DNA from: an uncultured Eubacterium sp.
GTDB taxonomy: Bacteria > Bacillota > Clostridia > Peptostreptococcales > Anaerovoracaceae
Assembly (NCBI GenBank): GCA_905193765.1
Contig: CAJJPZ010000022.1
Location: 1-20,392, forward strand
Direction: 5' to 3'
Length of the DNA stretch: 20,392 nucleotides
The notes under the pieces are model-generated. The model searched no databases, had not been told where the DNA came from, and saw nothing but the letters and a program-made list of their open reading frames with translations. The position numbers were made by a program, and so were the translations under genes. This document shows, piece after piece, positions 1-8,122 of this stretch; position 1 is the first letter of the stretch; every line of letters begins with the position of its first letter.

Positions 1-30
1 GGTTGTGGTGATCTCATAAAAACTGCTTGA
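1..30 (+). CDS. 3' end of an upstream coding region (partial)
   Basis: Of the three + frames only the first stays open from the window edge. It reads GCGDLIKTA and stops at TGA (28-30), and a sulfur-carrier gene begins 33 bases later. Nine residues are too few to name a family. Because MoaD-like plus ThiF-like pairs are often found directly behind tungsten aldehyde:ferredoxin oxidoreductase genes, such an enzyme is a reasonable guess for what lies upstream, but nothing in these residues proves it. Confidence 0.35.
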   Translation, partial: GCGDLIKTA

Positions 31-62
31 CAGGAGGTCACTTCATAACAGGTGAGAAAAGC

Positions 63-302
63 ATGAAAGTGACTATAACTATGCGAGGCACTCTGAAAAA
101 GTATTTTGGAGACGACAAGGAGCGTGTTTACGAAGTGCCTGAAGGATGTACCTGCGATGAAGCGCTGCAGATAGCAGGGCTCAACTACAGGGAAATAAAA
201 AATTTTGGTTTCGTATCGGTGAACAATATGAGAGTTATGATAGATTCACCGCTGCATGACGGAGATTATCTGAAAGCTTTTTCGAGAGTGTCAGGAGGTT
301 GA
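63..302 (+). CDS. MoaD/ThiS-family ubiquitin-like sulfur carrier
   Basis: A 79-residue protein of the size and pattern of the beta-grasp sulfur carriers MoaD and ThiS. It opens with a strand-forming MKVTITMRGTL, has a VPEGCTCDEAL helix start typical of the family, and ends in the diagnostic Gly-Gly, which the partner E1-like enzyme adenylates so that a thiocarboxylate can form. The ATG at 63 is chosen because AGGTGAG lies about seven bases upstream; a TTG at 27 in the same frame lacks a suitable site. The next gene, a ThiF/MoeB homologue, follows with almost no gap, so the two are probably a carrier and activator pair. It could supply sulfur for the pterin dithiolene or serve a tungsten enzyme located upstream. 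The exact role among MoaD, ThiS and other carriers cannot be set from sequence alone. Confidence 0.8.
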   Translation: MKVTITMRGTLKKYFGDDKERVYEVPEGCTCDEALQIAGLNYREIKNFGFVSVNNMRVMIDSPLHDGDYLKAFSRVSGG

Positions 303-307
303 TGGAT

Positions 308-1006
308 ATGACCGGGATAATGAAAGGCCGCTACAACAGAAATCTTGGAACTGTAAGCAGCGAAGAGCAGCAGATGCTGAAGACTAAATCGGTCTGCGTC
401 GCAGGCTGCGGGGGACTCGGCGGCACAGTGATAGAGAATCTGGTGCGTATAGGAACAGGAAGAATTACGGCAATAGACGGAGATGTATTCGAAGAGTCGA
501 ACCTCAACCGTCAGGTGCTATCCAATGAAGCTGACCTCGGCAGGCCTAAGGCTGAAGAGGCTGCAGAACAGATGAAAGTAATAAACTCGGAGGTAACTGT
601 CAGACCGGTAGTGGAGTTCGTCAAAGCAGACAATGCCAGACGGCTGGTGGCAGGCCATGATGTAGTGGTGGACGCCCTGGACAATATCAGCAGCAGGAAG
701 ATTCTTGAGGCAGCCTGCGAGGCTGAGGGCATACCTCTCGTACACGGAGCCATAGCAGGCTGGAACGGACAGGTGGCTGTGATAATGCCGGGAGACAGGA
801 TCATAGAGATGATATACAGCGGAGATGAAGACAAAGGTTCAGAGCGGGAGACGGGTAACCCTGCATTCACCCCGGCGGTCATCGCATCCATGGAGGCTGC
901 GGAGGTCATAAAACTGCTGCTTGGCAGGGAAGGCGTTCTGAGAAACAGGATGCTGATGGCAGACCTGCTCAATCACCAGTATGAGATCGTGGATTTCGGA
1001 GAGTGA
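308..1006 (+). CDS. ThiF/MoeB/HesA-family adenylyltransferase (sulfur-carrier activating)
   Basis: The E1-like fold is clear. GCGGLGG is the glycine-rich nucleotide loop, IDGDVFEESNLNRQ holds the conserved Asp and the Asn-Arg pair, and VDALDN is the Mg/ATP-binding Asp motif. The enzyme would adenylate the C-terminal glycine of the carrier encoded just upstream. The start at ATG 308 sits nine bases after AGGAGG (293-298); ATG 302, which overlaps the previous stop as TGATG, is only three bases away and is the alternative. Standard MoeB and ThiF carry two CxxC pairs that bind zinc; I see none here, since the C-terminal stretch GDEDKGSERETGN has no cysteine. That puts it in a zinc-less HesA/MoeB-like subgroup. 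Length (233 aa) is normal. Confidence 0.82.
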   Translation: MTGIMKGRYNRNLGTVSSEEQQMLKTKSVCVAGCGGLGGTVIENLVRIGTGRITAIDGDVFEESNLNRQVLSNEADLGRPKAEEAAEQMKVINSEVTVRPVVEFVKADNARRLVAGHDVVVDALDNISSRKILEAACEAEGIPLVHGAIAGWNGQVAVIMPGDRIIEMIYSGDEDKGSERETGNPAFTPAVIASMEAAEVIKLLLGREGVLRNRMLMADLLNHQYEIVDFGE

Positions 1007-1010
1007 TATC

Positions 1011-1652
1011 ATGAGAGTTGTGATGGTAAAAGGCTTTTCCAAGACAGGAAAGACGACAACAGTGACACTGCTCACAGAAGAACTCCGCAGACGTGGCTAT
1101 TCGGTGGGAACGATAAAGGACATACATTTTGAAGGCTACAGAGCTGATACTCCGGGAACGGATACAGACAGGCACAGACGCAGCGGAGCGTACAGAGTCA
1201 CCGCACTGGGGCCGGGAGATACCGCAGTGATAATGGATTCAAGGATGAAGCCTGAGGCAGTATTGAAATATTATAAAGAGGATTTTATCATACTTGAAGG
1301 CGACTGCGGCATAAAGTGCCCGACGATAATCACCGGCAGGACGACAGATGATATAGATAAACGCATGTGTGATGAGGCTTTTGCCTTTTCAGGGATAATA
1401 TCAGGTGAGATGAGTGAATACAACGGGATACCCGTTGTAGATGCAACAAAGGAAGCAGGGAGGCTGGCAGATATGGTCGAACAGAAAACAAAGAAAAACA
1501 ACGAAGAACTCAATGTTGAACTTTTCATAGACGGGAAGGAGATCGGCATGGTGCCTTTCGTGCAGAAAACACTTAAAAACGTAGTGGAGGGAGCGGTGAA
1601 AGCTCTGGACGGATACGAAGAGGGAAAGGAAATAGTGATCAGAATAAAATGA
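1011..1652 (+). CDS. mobB: MobB-like molybdopterin-guanine dinucleotide biosynthesis adaptor, with C-terminal extension
   Basis: The N-terminal VVMVKGFSKTGKTT is a P-loop (GxxxxGKT) as in MobB, followed by LTEELRRRGYSVGTIKDIHFE, the typical MobB segment after the loop. MobB is a GTP-binding partner of the guanylyltransferase MobA in making the dinucleotide form of the molybdenum cofactor. After about residue 165 there is an extra domain (VELFIDGKEIGMVPFVQKTL to the end) seen in some clostridial MobB proteins. ATG 1011 is preferred over ATG 981 because 981 lies inside the previous gene, while GGAGAG at 998-1003 fits 1011. The gene follows the ThiF-like stop by four bases and its own stop overlaps the moeA start, so the unit is cotranscribed. 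No canonical MobA is in this cluster; a MobA-like domain is found at 15803. Confidence 0.85.
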   Translation: MRVVMVKGFSKTGKTTTVTLLTEELRRRGYSVGTIKDIHFEGYRADTPGTDTDRHRRSGAYRVTALGPGDTAVIMDSRMKPEAVLKYYKEDFIILEGDCGIKCPTIITGRTTDDIDKRMCDEAFAFSGIISGEMSEYNGIPVVDATKEAGRLADMVEQKTKKNNEELNVELFIDGKEIGMVPFVQKTLKNVVEGAVKALDGYEEGKEIVIRIK

Positions 1653-2905
1653 GATTATTGAATACAGATACCCTTGAAGAAGCAAGAGCGAAGCTGCTGG
1701 CAGAGGCTGAGAAAGCCCCGCCGGGAAGAGAATATGTGCCTTTTGAAGAAAGTCTCGGCCGTATACTGGCAGAGGATCTTGTGTCGGAGGTGAACATACC
1801 TGATTTCAGGAAGTCTTCCGTTGACGGATATGCTGTGGTTTCAAAAGATACCCAGGGAGTCACGGACAGCATCCCGGTTTTCCTCGAGGTCACTGAAGAA
1901 GTTGCTATGGGTCACGCTCCGTCGGGAAAAATCATGTCAGGGCAGGCTGTATACGTGCCTACAGGGGGAATGCTCCCCGATGGTGCAGATGCCATGGTGA
2001 TGGTGGAGTATGCAGAGAAATTCGACGAGAACAGCATCGCTGTTTACGATTCCGTGTCGCCAGGCAGGAATGTGATACAGGCAGGCGAAGATGTCCGCAG
2101 AGGCAGCGTGCTGACTAGAAAAGGTACGAAGGTGCGTCCCCAGGAAGTCGGCGTCATGGCTTCTGCAGGGATCAGCCGCGTATGCGTCACGGCGCCCTGG
2201 AAGATAACTGTCATATCCACAGGTGACGAACTGGTGGATGTGGAGGATATACCGGAAAAAGGCCAGACAAGAGACATAAATACATATTCTGTATCCTCAG
2301 CCGGCAGGAAATACGGGTTCGAGGTGATATCAAGAAAAGTCCTGAAAGATGATCGTGCTTTGATATGTGACGCTGTGGAGGAAGCAATGACAGTCAGCGA
2401 TGTGGTGCTCGTGTCAGGAGGCAGTTCCCAGGGCGACAAGGATTTCACTGCAGGGATAATGGATGAACTGGCAGAACCGGGGGTGCTGACCCACGGTATA
2501 GCGCTGAAACCAGGCAAGCCGACCATACTGGCATATGATGAAAAATCATCAACTGTACTGGCAGGACTTCCCGGGCATCCCGCGGCAGCGCTGATGGTCT
2601 TCGAGCTGATCATAGGCTGGCTTTACAGACAGCTGGCAGGAATAAAGGAACCATGCAGAGTACCGGCAAGGATAACGGAAAACGTCGCAGCAGCCGGAGG
2701 CAAGACGACATGTCTGCTGGTGGAACTCGTTGAAGATAAGAAGGAGGCCGGGATCCGGGAAAACGGATGCATATACAGCGCACGGCCGCTTTTCGGCAAG
2801 TCGGGTCTCATGACGACGCTTGCCCGTGCGGACGGGTATACACTTATAGATACAGACGACGAAGGTCTGAAGGAAGATCAGATCGTGCAGGTGACGCTGT
2901 TCTGA
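1649..2905 (+). CDS. moeA: MoeA, molybdopterin molybdenumtransferase
   Basis: A full-length MoeA (418 aa, usual length about 400). Visible hallmarks are DFRKSSVDGYAV (about 52-63), PTGGMLPDGADAMVMVE (104-120), ISTGDEL (189-195), SGGSSQGDKD (256-265), ALKPGKPT (285-292) and GLPGHPAAA (306-314), which line the MoeA active site where metal is inserted into adenylylated molybdopterin. The start overlaps the mobB stop as ATGA, with no strong ribosome site, which suggests translational coupling. It is followed 33 bases later by a second MoeA with an extra domain. Having two MoeA proteins side by side suggests either separate steps or separate metals (molybdate and tungstate), which is an inference. 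Confidence 0.93.
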   Translation: MRLLNTDTLEEARAKLLAEAEKAPPGREYVPFEESLGRILAEDLVSEVNIPDFRKSSVDGYAVVSKDTQGVTDSIPVFLEVTEEVAMGHAPSGKIMSGQAVYVPTGGMLPDGADAMVMVEYAEKFDENSIAVYDSVSPGRNVIQAGEDVRRGSVLTRKGTKVRPQEVGVMASAGISRVCVTAPWKITVISTGDELVDVEDIPEKGQTRDINTYSVSSAGRKYGFEVISRKVLKDDRALICDAVEEAMTVSDVVLVSGGSSQGDKDFTAGIMDELAEPGVLTHGIALKPGKPTILAYDEKSSTVLAGLPGHPAAALMVFELIIGWLYRQLAGIKEPCRVPARITENVAAAGGKTTCLLVELVEDKKEAGIRENGCIYSARPLFGKSGLMTTLARADGYTLIDTDDEGLKEDQIVQVTLF

Positions 2906-2938
2906 CAGCGCAGATGCAGTTGATACAGGAGCAGAATT

Positions 2939-4846
2939 ATGGGCAGGAAAAGGAATCTCTATCTCAAAACCATACCTGTGGATGAAGCACGGGAAAAATA
3001 CATGGCAAGGGTAGAGGATATAACAGAAATAAAATACGAAACGATATCGGTGACGGAGAGCCTGGGAAGGGTGACATCGTCTGCGATATATGCCAGATAC
3101 AGCTCGCCGCTGTTCAATGCTTCGGCGATGGACGGTATCGCAGTAAAGGCAGAGGACACAGCATCAGCATCGGAAACAGATCCGGTGATACTGCCGGAGG
3201 ATAGATATGTGGTCGTCGATACAGGCGATCCTGTGCATTTTCCGTGTGATGCGGTGATAATGGCAGAGGATATAGTCGAAACTGACGACGGTGTGAAAAT
3301 ATCGGCTTCGGCAGCACCGTGGCAGCACATCAGACCAGTAGGCGAGGACATCGTTGCCGGTGAGATGATACTGCCGGGCAGTCACAGGATAAGAGCCATA
3401 GATATCGGCGTGCTGCTTTCTGCAGGGATAATAAATATCGATGTGGTGAAACGACCTGAGGTGGCTATTTTCCCTACGGGCACGGAGATAATAGAACCGG
3501 AAAGCGAGCCGGAAGAGGGCAGCATCATAGAATCCAATTCACGCATGTTCGAGAACATGGTGACTGTTGCCGGCGGCATCGGTCACAGATTTCCGCCGAT
3601 CCCCGATGATTATGAGCAGATAAAAACGAAGATCTCCGATGCAGTTGACAGGTTCGATCTGGTGATCGTGAACGCCGGCTCCAGCGCCGGTACAGAGGAT
3701 TACACGGTGCATGTGCTGAGGGAGCTTGGCGAGGTCATCGTACACGGCGTATCCATAAAGCCGGGCAAGCCAGTCATACTGGCTATAGTAAGGGGCAAGC
3801 CAGTCATCGGTCTGCCGGGATATCCGGTCTCTGCATACATAGGGTTCGAGAATTTCGTGATCCCGGTGCTGCAGCTGATGGGCAGACGCAGGGAAAAGAC
3901 TGCCGAGACCGTGGAAGCGCATATTTCAAGGAGGCTGGTGTCCAGTCTCAAGCACAAGGAATATGTTCGCGTCAAAGTTGGCAAGGTCGATGACAAGTTC
4001 ATCGCATCGCCGCTGGCGAGAGGTGCAGGCGCCGCAATGTCTCTGGTCAGGGCTGACGGATTCTGCATCATAGAGCAGAGCAGTGAAGGCGTCGAGGCCG
4101 GTGACAGGGTACAGATAGAACTTTACAGGAGCAGGGACGAGATAGAGAAGACTGCTGTTGTCATCGGCAGTCACGATCTGATCCTGGACGTTATGGCAGA
4201 TATGCTGGCGGAGAATTACGATGATGTCTTCATTTCCAGTACACATGTTGGCAGCATGGGTGGTCTGATGGCACTGAAGCGGGGCGAGGCGCATATGGCT
4301 CCGGTGCATCTGCTGGATGAAGCTACGGGAGAATATAATATCGCATATATAAAGAAAATGTTTCGTGAACCTATGGCACTGATCAAGGGCGTGCACCGTA
4401 TACAGGGCATCATGGTCAAGAAGGGCAACCCTCTGGGCATAAAGTCTCTTGAGAATATCGCAGACAGGAACGTGAGATATGTCAATCGTCAGCGTGGAGC
4501 GGGCACGAGAGTGCTGCTGGACTACCGGATAAAGTGCCTCGGTATCGAGCCGGAGCATATCAACGGCTATGACCGTGAAATGGCAACGCATATGGCAGTG
4601 GCTGCAGCAGTAGCCAGTGATGGGGCAGATGCCGGGATGGGTGTGCTGTCGGCGGCCCGTAGTATGGGGCTGGACTTCATACCTGTAGGCAATGAGGAGT
4701 ACGATTTTGCCATACCGCAGCGGTTCCTGCAGCTGCCGCAGATAAAAGCATTTCTTGAAGTGCTGACCAGCGAAAGCTTCAGACAGAAGCTGGATGAACT
4801 TGGCGGATACAGCACAGAGAATGCAGGGAAGATAATAATGATATGA
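2939..4846 (+). CDS. MoeA fused to a C-terminal PBP-like (LysR/ModA-like substrate-binding) domain
   Basis: Residues 1 to about 400 form a second MoeA: SAMDGIAV (62-69), VNAGSSAGTEDYT (244-256), SIKPGKPV (272-279) and GLPGYPVSA (291-299). Residues from about 405 to 635 form a type-2 periplasmic-binding-protein-like domain, opening GSHDLILDVMADML, then STHVGSMGGLMALKRGEAHMAP and HLLDEATGEYN, typical of the soluble domain that follows MoeA in many clostridia and archaea. It has no signal peptide, so it would act in the cytoplasm, perhaps binding molybdate or tungstate for delivery to the active site. AGGAG (2927-2931) is seven bases before the ATG. It is the last gene of its operon, and a hairpin follows ten bases after the stop. 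The 3' 0.9 kb is overlapped antisense by the acetolactate-synthase-like frame. Confidence 0.9.
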   Translation: MGRKRNLYLKTIPVDEAREKYMARVEDITEIKYETISVTESLGRVTSSAIYARYSSPLFNASAMDGIAVKAEDTASASETDPVILPEDRYVVVDTGDPVHFPCDAVIMAEDIVETDDGVKISASAAPWQHIRPVGEDIVAGEMILPGSHRIRAIDIGVLLSAGIINIDVVKRPEVAIFPTGTEIIEPESEPEEGSIIESNSRMFENMVTVAGGIGHRFPPIPDDYEQIKTKISDAVDRFDLVIVNAGSSAGTEDYTVHVLRELGEVIVHGVSIKPGKPVILAIVRGKPVIGLPGYPVSAYIGFENFVIPVLQLMGRRREKTAETVEAHISRRLVSSLKHKEYVRVKVGKVDDKFIASPLARGAGAAMSLVRADGFCIIEQSSEGVEAGDRVQIELYRSRDEIEKTAVVIGSHDLILDVMADMLAENYDDVFISSTHVGSMGGLMALKRGEAHMAPVHLLDEATGEYNIAYIKKMFREPMALIKGVHRIQGIMVKKGNPLGIKSLENIADRNVRYVNRQRGAGTRVLLDYRIKCLGIEPEHINGYDREMATHMAVAAAVASDGADAGMGVLSAARSMGLDFIPVGNEEYDFAIPQRFLQLPQIKAFLEVLTSESFRQKLDELGGYSTENAGKIIMI

Positions 4847-6556
4847 AAAAGGTGTGCTGCCGGAAAGCCGTGATTTGCCGGCGGCAAGCTTTTCGCGCCA
4901 GGATTTCAGCGATTTGGATAATTTGACGTTTTCGCTGTAGTCTACAGGAACATCTATTATAACAGGTCGGTCATGCTGGAATGCCTTTTCAAGAAGTTCC
5001 GGCAGGTCAGAAGCCTTGTTCACACGATATCCGATGCAGTTCATCGACTCAGCCAGCTTGACGAAATCGGGATTGGTGAAATCGGTGAAATATGTTTCTC
5101 CGTACTGATCCATCTGTTTCCATTTGATGAGCCCGTATGAACTGTCGTTCATTATGAGAACGACTATGTTCAGCTTGAGTCTCACTGCAGTTTCAAGCTC
5201 CTGAGAGTTCATCATGAAACCGCCGTCACCGGTGATGGTAAGTATCCGTCTTTCCGGATGGACGAGCTTTGCGCTTATAGCCCCCGGGAGACCTATGCCC
5301 ATGGTTGCAAATCCGTTTGAGATTATGCATGTGTTAGGTTCATAGCAGTAATAGAGCCGGGCGATCCACATTTTATGAGCTCCTACATCGGAGATCAGGA
5401 TGTCCTTTCTGCCAAGAGCTTTTCTGACATCTCTGATTATTCGCTGCGGTTTCATAGGACAGATGTCGTTATCTGCGTCTTTTGCAAAGGCTTCATCGAA
5501 AGCTTTCCGTATTTTAAGGATGCTTTCAGGTTCCGGGCGGTTATCGGAATCCAGTTCATCGACTATTCTGTTGAGGGCGTCAGAGATATCACCTACCACC
5601 TCTACATTGCACTGATAATATTTATTTATATGGGCAGGCGTCGTCGAAATATGTACTATCTTCGCATTGTTGTCCTGGTTCCATCTGAACGGGGAGAACT
5701 CCACCAGGTCGTATCCTATAGCGACAATGAGGTCGGCGTCTACCAGCAGCTTGTTGGCGTGGTCATACTGCGGGATACCCACAGTCATCATGGCGTACTT
5801 GTTGTCGTACGGGATTATGCCCTTTGCCATCATAGTATTGATGACAGGTATTTTGAGATCCTCGGCAAAACGTGTCAGAGCCTTGGATGCATGGACACGC
5901 ACCGCCTGGCTGCCTGCCAGGATCACAGGGTTCGAAGCTTCCCTGATGAGTCTGGTTGCCTCGGATATCGAGCGGTCCACGGCCTTTTCCTTGAGAGGGA
6001 TCTCGCGCTTGAGGGGTCTCTCCGTAGCCGGGAATTTCATCTTGGAAATGTTCACCGGGAGGTCTATATGACATGCTCCCGGACGCTCGCTTTCTGCGTA
6101 TTTGAAAGCGATCCTTACGATCTCGTTTATGGTGTCAGGTCTCACGACCATCTTCGTTCTCTTGGTGATAGGTTCGAAAAATTTCGTCAGATCCATGTAC
6201 TGATGTGATGTGATGTGCATCCTTTCGGTACCTACCTGTCCTGTGATGGCGATAAGCGGGGCTCCGTCACCGTTGGCATCGGCAACTCCCGTGGCCAGGT
6301 TCGTTGCTCCGGGTCCCAGCGTAGCAAGGCAGACTCCTGCGTGGCCTGTCAGTCTGCCGTAAACATCAGCCATGAAAGCAGCTCCCTGCTCATGGCGTGT
6401 AGTGATGAATTTGATTTTTGAATTTTTCAGTTCCGACATAAGTTCCAGATTCTCTTCGCCGGGTATGCCGAAGATATATCTGACTCCTTCGTTTTCCAGG
6501 CATTCCACAAGCAGTCTGGATGTCGTTGTTGTATCGTCTTGTTTTAAGCGTATCAT
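3926..6556 (-). CDS. Acetolactate-synthase-like ThDP enzyme with no stop at its conserved end
   Basis: A thiamin-diphosphate enzyme of the acetolactate synthase large-subunit (catabolic AlsS-like) type, which would condense two pyruvates to acetolactate. Visible are FGIPGEEN (29-36), the catalytic Glu56 in TRHEQGAAFMADVYGR, the LGPGATN loop (80-86), and the ThDP-Mg motif GDGGFMMNS (443-451) with Asn470. ATG 6556 has GGAGG ten bases upstream; ATG 6598 is unsupported. Family resemblance ends near residue 561 (position 4874), about the usual length (550-570 aa). No stop codon follows there. The frame continues through the terminator hairpin and another 300-odd codons antisense to the MoeA fusion, ending at TGA 3926-3928 (876 aa). 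The extra part resembles nothing and is probably not a domain. A lost stop, indel or assembly error is likely. Confidence 0.8.
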   Translation of the reverse strand: MIRLKQDDTTTTSRLLVECLENEGVRYIFGIPGEENLELMSELKNSKIKFITTRHEQGAAFMADVYGRLTGHAGVCLATLGPGATNLATGVADANGDGAPLIAITGQVGTERMHITSHQYMDLTKFFEPITKRTKMVVRPDTINEIVRIAFKYAESERPGACHIDLPVNISKMKFPATERPLKREIPLKEKAVDRSISEATRLIREASNPVILAGSQAVRVHASKALTRFAEDLKIPVINTMMAKGIIPYDNKYAMMTVGIPQYDHANKLLVDADLIVAIGYDLVEFSPFRWNQDNNAKIVHISTTPAHINKYYQCNVEVVGDISDALNRIVDELDSDNRPEPESILKIRKAFDEAFAKDADNDICPMKPQRIIRDVRKALGRKDILISDVGAHKMWIARLYYCYEPNTCIISNGFATMGIGLPGAISAKLVHPERRILTITGDGGFMMNSQELETAVRLKLNIVVLIMNDSSYGLIKWKQMDQYGETYFTDFTNPDFVKLAESMNCIGYRVNKASDLPELLEKAFQHDRPVIIDVPVDYSENVKLSKSLKSWREKLAAGKSRLSGSTPFSYHYYLPCILCAVSAKFIQLLSEAFAGQHFKKCFYLRQLQEPLRYGKIVLLIAYRYEVQPHTTGRRQHTHPGICPITGYCCSHCHMRCHFTVIAVDMLRLDTEALYPVVQQHSRARSTLTIDISHVPVCDILKRLYAQRVALLDHDALYTVHALDQCHRFTKHFLYICDIIFSRSFIQQMHRSHMRLAPLQCHQTTHAANMCTGNEDIIVILRQHICHNVQDQIVTADDNSSLLYLVPAPVKFYLYPVTGLDAFTALLYDAESVSPDQRHCGACTSRQRRCDELVIDLANFDANIFLVLETGHQPP
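4846..4893. terminator. Bidirectional intrinsic terminator between converging genes
   Basis: An 8-bp stem, GCTGCCGG (4856-4863) with CCGGCGGC (4878-4885), contains one G-T pair; an inner AAA/TTT can extend it. The + strand side is followed by AAGCTTTT and the - strand side by ACACCTTTTT, so it can stop both the MoeA-fusion transcript and the acetolactate synthase transcript. It lies inside the open frame of the latter. Confidence 0.65.
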
Positions 6557-6588
6557 AGTATTTATGCCTCCAGTTTTTATCCGACAAT

Positions 6589-6617
6589 ATATTAACATTA
6601 TGCAGGATAGGCTTCAA
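6589..6617 (-). promoter_or_regulatory. Candidate sigma-A promoter for the acetolactate-synthase-like gene
   Basis: Read on the - strand, TTGAAG (6617-6612) and TAATAT (6594-6589) are separated by 17 bases and lie 33 bases before the ATG. There is no convincing terminator between tupC and this gene, so read-through from the tup operon is also possible. Confidence 0.4.
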
Positions 6618-6664
6618 TAAATAACCGGAATATTATTGTTCTAAAATTGCATTTAAAGGAAAAT

Positions 6665-7369
6665 TCATATGAGGAGTTCTCCTTCTATGAATTTTCTGGT
6701 ACTGGTGTTATCTGGTGATGTGAGCAGCTTTTCACATGATCCGTATTCCAGGATATGTCCATTATGCATCATAATAGCATCGTCGCAGATACGCCTGGCC
6801 TGTGCCAGATTGTGTGTCACTATAATGATGGTGGTCTTGTACTTTTTGTTGGTTGCGGTAAGGATCCGTTCTATCTCTGACGTGCTGTATGGATCGATAT
6901 TTGCTGTGGGTTCATCAAGCATCAGCACTTCCGGTCTGAAAGAAAGTGCCCTTGCAAGGGCTGTTTTCTGCGTTTCCCCGCCTGAAAGCTTCCATGCCTT
7001 TTTTTTTCTCAAGTCTGTCAGCCCCAGTTCCTTCATAAGAGCCATTACACGTTTGTCTGATTCGATGGTATTGAATTTTCTAAGCTTCAGCGGATAAGCT
7101 ATATTTTTTTCTACAGTCGAAGACAGCAGATATGGTTTTTGGAATACAAGTGTAATTTCTTTCTGAGGTATATCCGTGTAACCATCGAACGTGATCCGGC
7201 CATGGTCAGGTTTCTCTATACCGGAGATCATTCTGAGCAGAGTACTTTTGCCTGCACCATTTGGTCCGATGACAGCGGTTATGCGACCGCTTTTTATAAT
7301 GCTTTTGCTGACATTGAGAACGGTTCTTCCCTCATATGATTTTTTGATGTTTTCAAGCAATATGTCCAT
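6665..7369 (-). CDS. tupC: TupC, tungstate ABC transporter ATP-binding protein
   Basis: An ABC ATPase of 234 aa. Walker A is GPNGAGKST (35-43), the Q-loop sits in VFQKPYLL, the signature is LSGGETQ, Walker B is VLMLDEPTA and the switch His is in IVTHN. With TupB it would power tungstate import. ATG 7369 is chosen because GGTGAT lies just upstream and the tupB stop ends four bases before it; the longer start at 7414 would put 15 extra residues inside tupB. Identification as tungstate rather than molybdate transport rests on the neighbouring binding protein and permease, since the ATPase alone does not discriminate. It lacks the C-terminal MOP/TOBE domain of ModC, as TupC proteins do. Confidence 0.9.
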   Translation of the reverse strand: MDILLENIKKSYEGRTVLNVSKSIIKSGRITAVIGPNGAGKSTLLRMISGIEKPDHGRITFDGYTDIPQKEITLVFQKPYLLSSTVEKNIAYPLKLRKFNTIESDKRVMALMKELGLTDLRKKKAWKLSGGETQKTALARALSFRPEVLMLDEPTANIDPYSTSEIERILTATNKKYKTTIIIVTHNLAQARRICDDAIMMHNGHILEYGSCEKLLTSPDNTSTRKFIEGELLI

Positions 7370-7373
7370 GATA

Positions 7374-8069
7374 TCACCGAGCCTGCCTTTCCTGAAAGTG
7401 ATAGAGGGCTGCATTTATAATAAATGATATTACCAGCAGAATGATTCCAACAGCTATTGCTCTGCTGAAGTTCCCCATTCCCTTCAGCTCTGAAATATAG
7501 GTCGTCATTACTCTTGTTTTCCCTTTTATATTGCCCCCCACTATCATAACAGCACCAACCTCCGATATAGCTCTGCCAAAACCGCTTATGACCGCTGTTA
7601 TTATGCCTGCACGTAATTCACTGCACAGCAGCATAAAACTCTGTATCCTGCCTGCACCCAGAGTGAATCCGAGGCTGCTGACGACAGACGATTTATCTCT
7701 GGCGATACTGTAGGTCAGTCCTGTTATGATAGGTGTAACAAGCAGGATCTGAGCTATTATCATGGCAGGGACTGTGTAGTTGAGCTGAAGGCTGCCTAGA
7801 GGTCCTCTGCGCATAAGTATCAGAAACACAGCAAGGCCGGCGATCACCGGCGGGAGGCTCATAAAAGTGTATATGATCCGCACGATGATGCCCTTTCCGT
7901 AAAATCTGCAGCTGCCGAGAAACATGCCGAAAGGTATGCCCAGGACTGCAGATATTATTACCGATGTAAGCGAAACATAAAGTGACAGTCCGACTATTTC
8001 GTATATTTCAGTATCACATGAGACGATCAGTCTGAATGCTTCCGCTATGCCTTGTATGATTGTGTCCAT
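7374..8069 (-). CDS. tupB: TupB, tungstate ABC transporter permease
   Basis: A 231-residue inner-membrane protein with several hydrophobic segments (for example LYVSLTSVIISAVLGIPFG, then IVRIIYTFMSLPPVIAGLAVFLIL, and a C-terminal AIAVGIILLVISFIINAAL). The cytoplasmic coupling motif GRAISEVGAVMIVGGN matches the EAA-type loop of tungstate permeases (TupB/WtpB relatives). It would form the channel for TupA-bound tungstate. The site AGGAAA precedes the ATG. It lies 53 bases after tupA and four bases before tupC, in one transcription unit. Confidence 0.9.
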   Translation of the reverse strand: MDTIIQGIAEAFRLIVSCDTEIYEIVGLSLYVSLTSVIISAVLGIPFGMFLGSCRFYGKGIIVRIIYTFMSLPPVIAGLAVFLILMRRGPLGSLQLNYTVPAMIIAQILLVTPIITGLTYSIARDKSSVVSSLGFTLGAGRIQSFMLLCSELRAGIITAVISGFGRAISEVGAVMIVGGNIKGKTRVMTTYISELKGMGNFSRAIAVGIILLVISFIINAALYHFQERQAR

Positions 8070-8122
8070 TGTTTTTTTCCTGCTGTTAAAATTTAAAAAA
8101 GGTTGATAGGTTGCTGACCGGT

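Noticed and set aside
5375..6208. 277-codon + frame antisense to the acetolactate synthase
   Set aside because: The opposite strand encodes a clearly conserved enzyme; no ribosome site and low-complexity shadow sequence.
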